A program made the translations under genes and the position numbers. DNA of 64,000 nucleotides, taken from NCBI RefSeq assembly GCF_005280585.1, contig NZ_SZVO01000011.1:186391-250390 (forward strand). Direction: 5' to 3'. Below, piece after piece: positions 58,515-64,000 of this stretch (positions are counted from its first letter, which is position 1; every line of letters starts with the position of its first letter). This DNA is from Dyadobacter frigoris (GTDB taxonomy: Bacteria > Bacteroidota > Bacteroidia > Cytophagales > Spirosomataceae). Below the pieces are notes generated by a model. That model ran no database searches. It saw nothing but the letters and a program-made list of their open reading frames with translations, and was not told where the DNA came from.

Positions 58515-59513
58515 CTAAATTACTTGAAAACCATAAGCGTAAGGATCATCGTCATCGATAATAATCGTGTTATAACCCGTCACCATTGCCCAGCCTTCAA
58601 TTCCTGGAATGATCGCAGGTTTATTACCGATCATTACTTCATCTTCAACGGTTCCGATAAACTTGGAGCCTATTATACTTTCGTGAATAAATTGATCACC
58701 TTTCTTCAATTTCCCTTTTGCATGCCATTGCGCCATACGAGCCGAAGTCCCGGTTCCGCAAGGTGATCTGTCAATCGCTTTGTCGCCGTAGAAGACGGCA
58801 TTTCTGGCAGTTGATGTTGGATCCAAAACAGCGCCAGCCCATAAGAAATGGCTTAATCCGTTGATATGTTCGTTTTCAGGATGCACAAAAGTATACTGCT
58901 CATTCATACGCTTCCGACAAACACGGCTCCAACTGATCAACTGATCCGCTGTGTAATTTTCCAGTCCTTTGAAGTTTTCCTGCGGATCAACGATGGCGTA
59001 GAAATTCCCACCGTAAGAAACATCAACCGTTAATGTTCCCAGATCCGGGCATTCAACGGTTAATTTTTCAGCGGCTAGAAAAGATTTTACATTAACCAGT
59101 TTAACCGATTTTACCTTTTTACCTTCCTGTACATATTCAACAAGAACTAAACCGGCAGGTGTTTCAAGTCTCAGTTTGCCCGGAATTTTTGGCGTTACCA
59201 ATCCTTCTTCAATGGCAATAGTAACTGTTCCAATCGTCCCGTGTCCGCACATCGGCAGGCAGCCGCTCGTTTCAATATATAAAACGCCAATATCATTTTC
59301 AGGATCAACAGGCGGATACAGAATACTTCCGCTCATCATGTCATGACCGCGCGGTTCAAACATTAATCCTTTTCTGATCCAGTCAAATTCTCTCAGAAAA
59401 TGAAGCCTGCGCTCCATCATACTATTGCCTTGCAGTAAAGGTCCGCCGCCGGCAACCACTCTTACAGGGTTACCGCATGTGTGGGCATCTATACAGAAAA
59501 AAGTTTTACGCAT
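58515..59513 (-). CDS. lhpA: 4-hydroxyproline 2-epimerase (proline racemase family)
   Basis: The 332-residue protein has the two catalytic cysteines of hydroxyproline epimerases, Cys89 in MCGHGTIG and Cys252 in DRSPCGTGTS. Dehydratase relatives have Thr in place of the second, so racemisation or epimerisation is expected. The N-terminal FFCIDAHTCGNPVRVV is the family start. The enzyme turns trans-4-hydroxy-L-proline into cis-4-hydroxy-D-proline, the first step of breakdown in the cytoplasm. It lies between the semialdehyde dehydrogenase and the D-amino acid dehydrogenase, as in known hydroxyproline clusters. Proline racemase activity is the less likely alternative. Confidence 0.93.
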   Translation of the reverse strand: MRKTFFCIDAHTCGNPVRVVAGGGPLLQGNSMMERRLHFLREFDWIRKGLMFEPRGHDMMSGSILYPPVDPENDIGVLYIETSGCLPMCGHGTIGTVTIAIEEGLVTPKIPGKLRLETPAGLVLVEYVQEGKKVKSVKLVNVKSFLAAEKLTVECPDLGTLTVDVSYGGNFYAIVDPQENFKGLENYTADQLISWSRVCRKRMNEQYTFVHPENEHINGLSHFLWAGAVLDPTSTARNAVFYGDKAIDRSPCGTGTSARMAQWHAKGKLKKGDQFIHESIIGSKFIGTVEDEVMIGNKPAIIPGIEGWAMVTGYNTIIIDDDDPYAYGFQVI

Positions 59514-59533
59514 TTTTTAGCTGTTAGCTTTTA

Positions 59534-59559
59534 GCAATTGGCTTTTAACGGCCAATTGC
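59534..59559. promoter_or_regulatory. Intergenic hairpin in the hydroxyproline operon
   Basis: GCAATTGGC/GCCAATTGC pair over 9 bp with an 8-nt loop in the 66-bp gap between the epimerase and semialdehyde dehydrogenase genes. No T-run follows on either strand. It adjoins a repeated TTAGCTTTTAGC-like tract at 59518-59536. Confidence 0.6.
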
Positions 59560-59579
59560 CAGTATATTGGGATAAGAAG

Positions 59580-61061
59580 CTAGTTGCTTATGGCTTCTTT
59601 TGTTTTTTCATTATTAACCGTCCGCCAGATATTTAGTGGATTAGCGTTTTGCAATTCATCCGGTAAAAATTCATCAGGCCAGTTCTGGAAGCTTAATGGT
59701 CTTACAAAACGTTTGATTGAATCGGCACCGACAGATGTAAATGCACTGTTGCTTGAAGAAGGAAAAGGTCCGCCATGGTGCATCGATTTAACAACTTCCA
59801 CGCCGGTTGGATAATTGTTGAATAAGATCCTTCCGCATTTAGTCTGTAAAAGTGAAACAATTTCTTCCTGGGAAGCCAGATCTTCGTTTGTTGCAAAAAG
59901 AGAAACGGTCAATTGTCCTTCAATTTTCTCTGTTACAGCCAACATTTCTGACGCATCTTTGCATTGAACAATTAATGCAAATGGGCCAAAAACTTCATGA
60001 AGCAATGCCGGATTTACCAATAACTCAACACCCGCAACTGTTGCCACCGTTGGAATTCCCTGCCCTTCCGTTGCCTTAGTTTCGGAAACCGCAAGAACTT
60101 CAACACCCGATTGTCCGATTACTTTTTCACGACTCTCAGAATATCCAGCCGCGATTTTTTTATTGAGCATTACACCCGGAGCAATTTTTACAATTTCTCC
60201 TTTCAATGCTTCTATAAACTGATTCAATTCTTCACCAGCAATTCCAATTACCAATCCTGGATTAGTACAAAATTGACCTACACCCAAAGTCAGTGAACCG
60301 GCATATTGTTTTGCCAGTTCCTGCGGAACAGCGCTCAATTTATTTGGTAATAAATACAAAGGATTTACACTTCCCATTTCTGCAAAAACAGGAATTGGTT
60401 CTGCACGCTCATTTGCCAGATCCACCAATGCTTTCCCTCCACGGTATGAACCTGTAAAACCAACCGCTTTGATCAATGGATGACTTACTAATTGCTGACC
60501 AGTTTCATAAGTTGAGCTGTAAACATGGGCAAAAGTACCTTCCGGCATTCCGCTTTTTTCCGCTGCTCGGGAAATGGCATCCGCCATAATCCCAGACGTT
60601 ACCGGATGACCTTCATGCGCTTTCACGATAACCGGGCAACCCGCTGCGATAGCACTTGCGGTATCACCACCAGCGGTTGAAAATGCAAACGGGAAATTAC
60701 TCGCGCCAAAAACTGCAACTGGTCCTAACGGAACTGCCGTTTTTCTCAAATCAGGTTTTGGAGGTGTACGTTCTGCGTTGGCTGTATCAATACTTGCGTC
60801 AAGAGAATCGCCGCGTTCAACAGCATCAGCATAACTGCGCCACTGGAATATTGTTCTGCCTTTTTCTCCTGTCAAACGTGCCTCAGGTAAATTGGATTCC
60901 TTTTGAGCTGTCTGGATTAATTCAGGACCTAATGCTTCAATTTCATCAGCCACGGCGCGCATAAAAGCAACGCGTTTTTGAATCGAAAATTTCTTACTTA
61001 TCAAAAAAGCTTCCTGCGCTTTCTGAACTATTTTTTCTAATTCTTCTTTTGAGATATCCAT
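59580..61061 (-). CDS. Aldehyde dehydrogenase, probable 2-oxoglutarate semialdehyde dehydrogenase
   Basis: The 493-residue protein is an NAD(P)-dependent aldehyde dehydrogenase with catalytic Cys265 in VGQFCTNPG and Glu228 in FAEMGSVNP; the cofactor motif GFTGSYRGG is present. The sequence pattern (FGASNFPFAFSTAGGD) is that of the 2-oxoglutarate semialdehyde dehydrogenase group used in hydroxyproline and sugar acid breakdown. It would convert 2-oxoglutarate semialdehyde to 2-oxoglutarate, the last step. It follows the deaminase gene across a 187-bp gap that has a 12-bp-plus hairpin, and precedes the epimerase. Confidence 0.92.
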   Translation of the reverse strand: MDISKEELEKIVQKAQEAFLISKKFSIQKRVAFMRAVADEIEALGPELIQTAQKESNLPEARLTGEKGRTIFQWRSYADAVERGDSLDASIDTANAERTPPKPDLRKTAVPLGPVAVFGASNFPFAFSTAGGDTASAIAAGCPVIVKAHEGHPVTSGIMADAISRAAEKSGMPEGTFAHVYSSTYETGQQLVSHPLIKAVGFTGSYRGGKALVDLANERAEPIPVFAEMGSVNPLYLLPNKLSAVPQELAKQYAGSLTLGVGQFCTNPGLVIGIAGEELNQFIEALKGEIVKIAPGVMLNKKIAAGYSESREKVIGQSGVEVLAVSETKATEGQGIPTVATVAGVELLVNPALLHEVFGPFALIVQCKDASEMLAVTEKIEGQLTVSLFATNEDLASQEEIVSLLQTKCGRILFNNYPTGVEVVKSMHHGGPFPSSSNSAFTSVGADSIKRFVRPLSFQNWPDEFLPDELQNANPLNIWRTVNNEKTKEAISN

Positions 61062-61174
61062 TGTTTTGTAACTTTTACCTGCCTGCTATTCGCATTTAGA
61101 ATTTTATTTCTTTTTGCAAGCTTCGTTTGAAGCTCTTCTTATAGCTTAGTACTGGATATCATTAAATCTGGCTA

Positions 61175-61216
61175 CGTTTTATGTTTCTGATTTTATCAAA
61201 TCAAAAACATAAAACG
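61175..61216. promoter_or_regulatory. Long hairpin between deaminase and semialdehyde dehydrogenase genes
   Basis: CGTTTTATGTTT (61175-61186) pairs with AAACATAAAACG (61205-61216). After one mismatch, TGATTT pairs with AAATCA, leaving a TATC loop, so 18 of 19 positions pair. It lies 33 bp beyond the deaminase stop. It may protect or trim the transcript and set the ratio of the two enzymes. Confidence 0.7.
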
Positions 61217-61248
61217 AACGCATACCAAAATCCCTGAATATTGAAATA

Positions 61249-62187
61249 CTAAACCAGAGAAGATTCTGCTACCAAATTAAGATACTCGGGCAACTCAGGT
61301 TGTGTTTCAATTGCTTTATTAACAATCGCTAGTACTTTTTCTCTTTCTGCACCATCCAAAACCAATCTTGGCGCTCTCACAAACTCAGAACCGATTCCGG
61401 CAAGTGTTGCTGCAAGCTTAATATTTTGTACAAGTTTAGCATGAATATCAAGTTCCAAAAGAGGAAGATACCATCTGTAAACGGCAAGTGCTTCTTTATA
61501 TTGACCTGCTTTCACAAGATTGAAAATCGCAACTGTTTCTTTTGGGAACGCATCAACCAATCCACCAACAACACCGTCAGCGCCAAGCATTACTTCTTCC
61601 ATGATCAACGTATCAACACCACAGAATACCTTGAAACGATCTCCAAAACGGTTGAAAATACGTGTCACATTACTTACGTCACGCGTTGATTCCTTAATCG
61701 CCTGAATGTTTGGATAAGCCGACAATTGCTCAAACATATCCAGCGTCACTTCAATTTTATAATCAACAGGATTATTATAGATCATCAATGGCAAAGCAGT
61801 ATTTTGCGCGATCGTTGAAAAATAAACAACTGTTTCATGATCATCCGCTTTGTAACGCATCGGAGGCAGAACCATCAGTCCATCTGCACCGATAGCTTCG
61901 GCCTGTTTGGCGATGTTTACTGCTACAAAAGTGGATTGTTCTGCGATACACAGCACAACCGGCATTCCGGCAGGAAGTGATTTTTTAGCAAACTTTACCA
62001 ATTCGAATTTCTCCTCAGTTGTCAAAGTACTTGCTTCTCCCAACGATCCTGCAACAATAACACCGCTAATTCCGGCTTCAACCTGAGCCGTAAGATTTTT
62101 TCTAAACAGATCAAAATCGATTGTATCGTCAGCGTTAAACGGGGTTACGAGTGCAGGAAATATGCCCTGCCATGATGCCTTGTTCAT
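61249..62187 (-). CDS. lhpC: DHDPS-family protein, probable 1-pyrroline-4-hydroxy-2-carboxylate deaminase
   Basis: The protein has 312 residues from ATG 62187, the family start (GIFPALVTPF); a TTG-initiated longer frame to 62274 adds an unlikely leader. It is a class I aldolase-like TIM barrel with Schiff-base Lys165 (AIKEST), Tyr137 (IYNNP) and the GSLGE loop at 48-52. In hydroxyproline operons this family member opens and deaminates 1-pyrroline-4-hydroxy-2-carboxylate to 2-oxoglutarate semialdehyde. N-acetylneuraminate lyase and dihydrodipicolinate synthase share the fold, but the three neighbours decide for the deaminase. It is the first gene of the operon; the promoter should lie in 62188-62380. 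Confidence 0.9.
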   Translation of the reverse strand: MNKASWQGIFPALVTPFNADDTIDFDLFRKNLTAQVEAGISGVIVAGSLGEASTLTTEEKFELVKFAKKSLPAGMPVVLCIAEQSTFVAVNIAKQAEAIGADGLMVLPPMRYKADDHETVVYFSTIAQNTALPLMIYNNPVDYKIEVTLDMFEQLSAYPNIQAIKESTRDVSNVTRIFNRFGDRFKVFCGVDTLIMEEVMLGADGVVGGLVDAFPKETVAIFNLVKAGQYKEALAVYRWYLPLLELDIHAKLVQNIKLAATLAGIGSEFVRAPRLVLDGAEREKVLAIVNKAIETQPELPEYLNLVAESSLV

Positions 62188-62380
62188 AATATATGTTTTG
62201 ATAAAATTAAGGATTCTGAATTTGTAACAAAGATAATTCGCTGAATTGGCGGAAACATTTCTAGTATTAATCAATAATACACAGATTTTAACATAAATGC
62301 AGTTGCCTCATACTTAAAAAGCTATGAAACAACTGCAAAAAGATAAAAATATCAATATTGGTAAAAACGAAAGCTGATGA

Positions 62381-64000
62381 TCAGGTTTTGCTCTCAATAA
62401 AAACGACTTGGGCACGGTCTGCTTTTCTGACTTTTTTAATAAAGTCAATCCACTTTGGATAATCGGCCGCGGCAAAACGGCCACCTTTAATGGTAACTTT
62501 CCGTAAATAAAAGAGTTTATGATTGTCATACGCTGCACTGGCAGAATACGTACCAAAAATGGATTCAATCTTTAAGTCCGGCAGTGAAGTTTCCAGCTTT
62601 AATCCTGCCGGAATTTCAAAGAAGATACTATCCGAATCAGTAAAATTATAATCGGACAGCGGCAGATAAAAATCCGCCGTCTGTTCTTTTGAGGAATTTG
62701 GCAAGGCTAGCTGCCTTGTCAGTAAATTAGGTTTAACAAACAATCTGACTCCTGTCCTTGTGGCGCAATTTCGAACCACAATCCTTAACTTCTCAGTTAC
62801 CACAGGAACCCTGTTATCGGTCTTGCTATATTCGATATTTTCCAGCTCCATATTGGGCAGCTCCAAATTACTTAGCAGCCATTTTTTTTGCTCTTCCTTC
62901 GTGAAGCTATACAAAAGCCTTTCCCGGCCCTCCTGCTGCATTCCTTTAAAATTAGCTCTGACACTCAATTGTCCGTTACCATTTTCGTCCAGCTTAACAC
63001 TTGTGATGCGGCTTACTGCATTTTCATCAGATTCGTAGAAATGTGTCGATACTAACTTCCCTCCTTCCGGCATCACTAATAAAGCTTCTCGATTACCAGT
63101 AAAAGAGCCCATAAAACCCGCAGAAGTATTCTGACTTGTACATTCAAGCCAAATCGTGTCTTTGGGTAAGATTGCGCAGGTAATTACATGGTTAAACTGG
63201 CTACTTGGAAAGTCAAGATTGTTTTTTGCTTCATTGCCAGCTTTGATCAAAGCGACATAAGACGTAATCCCAACTTGTTTCAAGCTCGCAGCCATAAAAT
63301 TACTGAGCGCCTTACAATCTCCATAACCTTTTGCGGCAACAGTCATTGCATCGATCGTTTGCCACCCGCCAATTCCAAGTTGAATGCTCACATACCGGCT
63401 TCTGGCCTGCATCCATTTATAAAGAAGCAATACCTTTTCGCGATCTGTTTTGGCATCTTTCACAACCGATTTTATTTCTGCAATCGTCCCGGTGGGAAGT
63501 TGATCACGATCTTTGTTCAGGATATAATAAAATTTGCTAAAATCTTCCCAATTATTGAAAACCCCTGAATACTCCTGAATTTCAAACGCAATGGGTGCTG
63601 TTAATACTCTTGGCAAAAATTCGTTTTCAGGTAAAGGATATGGCATATTATCAAGAACCGCATGGTTTCGCATCGTCCATTCGTATAATGGCAAACCGTC
63701 TGTATCAACCGTTTTTTTCACCGGCGAAGCTCCATTGTATTCTTTATACCGGAATGCAAAACCAACCGGTGTTTTAATTTTAAAAGAGGAGTATTCGATC
63801 GAAACTTTGCCGTTATTCGTCGGAACCCAACTTGGATAAAACATCATATTCCGATCTCTGGTGTCGTAGCTAAGTTCGATTGAATAAGGATATGGGTAAC
63901 TTTTTCGACTAAAATCAATCACCTTAAACTTGGCATCCGTTATATCATTTCCAATTACTCCATAGCCAAACTCCTTTATATCAGTGTTTTTTATTTTTCT
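62381..64000 (-). CDS. DUF3857/transglutaminase-like protein, cut by the window end
   Basis: The frame is open to the last base, so at least 540 residues are present and the N-terminus lies outside. A GTG at 63922 is not the start: the reading frame before it still has DUF3857-like sequence (KVIDFSRKSYPYPYSIEL region). Residues encoded at about 63200-63500 form the transglutaminase-like core, with a GYGDCKALSNF segment giving the Cys and a QFNHVITCAI segment giving the His. Proteins of this type in Bacteroidetes are usually exported, have a signal peptide and a beta-rich tail, and their activity is unknown. It is 194 bp upstream of the hydroxyproline operon on the same strand. Confidence 0.85.
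   Translation of the reverse strand, partial: RKIKNTDIKEFGYGVIGNDITDAKFKVIDFSRKSYPYPYSIELSYDTRDRNMMFYPSWVPTNNGKVSIEYSSFKIKTPVGFAFRYKEYNGASPVKKTVDTDGLPLYEWTMRNHAVLDNMPYPLPENEFLPRVLTAPIAFEIQEYSGVFNNWEDFSKFYYILNKDRDQLPTGTIAEIKSVVKDAKTDREKVLLLYKWMQARSRYVSIQLGIGGWQTIDAMTVAAKGYGDCKALSNFMAASLKQVGITSYVALIKAGNEAKNNLDFPSSQFNHVITCAILPKDTIWLECTSQNTSAGFMGSFTGNREALLVMPEGGKLVSTHFYESDENAVSRITSVKLDENGNGQLSVRANFKGMQQEGRERLLYSFTKEEQKKWLLSNLELPNMELENIEYSKTDNRVPVVTEKLRIVVRNCATRTGVRLFVKPNLLTRQLALPNSSKEQTADFYLPLSDYNFTDSDSIFFEIPAGLKLETSLPDLKIESIFGTYSASAAYDNHKLFYLRKVTIKGGRFAAADYPKWIDFIKKVRKADRAQVVFIESKT

Noticed and set aside
62188..62274. N-terminal extension of the deaminase from TTG 62274
   Set aside because: Family members begin at the GIFPALVTPF segment just after ATG 62187; the extra 29 residues look like untranslated leader.
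63920..63922. GTG as the true start of the DUF3857 gene
   Set aside because: The frame continues without a stop to base 64000 with domain-like sequence before the GTG, so the gene is cut by the window.

Overview
The window reads as a Bacteroidota chromosome segment, most likely a Cytophagales member of the Dyadobacter/Spirosoma type (inference). The grounds are lipoproteins with the cysteine directly after a short signal, an ECF sigma factor of the FecI-like Bacteroidetes type, little Shine-Dalgarno signal before starts, AraC and LacI regulators beside sugar genes, and many families typical of the group (Uma2, ThuA, Gfo/Idh/MocA, Reg_prop propellers, DUF885, DUF3857, NagX). I see no rRNA, tRNA, CRISPR array, prophage or SusC/SusD pair.

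Layout. (1) 117-656: a sigma factor, followed by a 611-bp AT-rich gap. (2) 1268-11460: a tight plus-strand run made of a PfkB-HAD fusion, two paralogous propeller lipoproteins, a YdjC-type deacetylase, a sialidase-like protein and a YidR-like protein. (3) 11467-12033: a Uma2 nuclease. (4) 12232-19921: a glucuronate block on the minus strand (mannonate dehydratase fused in frame to GH67 alpha-glucuronidase, SDR, ThuA, Tat-exported oxidoreductase), with a divergent LacI regulator and a textbook LacI-type operator between them. (5) 20003-26365: an amidohydrolase lacking usual metal ligands, then a SNF2 helicase overlapping an unknown partner gene. (6) 26379-32718: AraC, TIM-barrel isomerase, pirin, NagX-like, GNAT and Gfo/Idh genes. 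The isomerase and the Gfo/Idh gene share a 72-bp upstream element. (7) 32765-34471: about twenty tandem 54-bp hairpin repeats next to an IS200-like (RAYT-type) transposase. (8) 34515-43690: a 1242-residue ThuA/propeller/HEAT/CARDB/cupredoxin lipoprotein, an AraC regulator, an M61 peptidase, a GT39-like membrane protein and a nuclease remnant. (9) 43902-48995: an ATP-dependent hydantoinase/5-oxoprolinase fusion and an NRAMP-superfamily transporter. (10) 49072-52071: an orphan Upf1-like SF1 helicase. (11) 52079-62187: peptidases, an amino acid permease and a complete trans-4-hydroxy-L-proline degradation operon. (12) 62381-64000: a DUF3857/transglutaminase protein cut by the window end.

How the genes work together. 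The GH67 domain would release glucuronate from xylan-type side chains, and the dehydratase domain and SDR would handle mannonate/fructuronate inside the cell under LacI control. The hydroxyproline genes form an epimerase, dehydrogenase, deaminase and semialdehyde dehydrogenase path to 2-oxoglutarate. The adjacent M28 and DUF885 peptidases and APC permease could supply the amino acids from peptides. The 5-oxoprolinase and transporter would feed glutamate. Overall this is a catabolic region for plant or animal polymer debris.

The most unusual items are the UxuA-GH67 single reading frame across a signal peptide, the RAYT-linked hairpin array with its head-to-head inverted unit, the cupredoxin-ended sugar-oxidase-like lipoprotein, and the duplicated promoter element.
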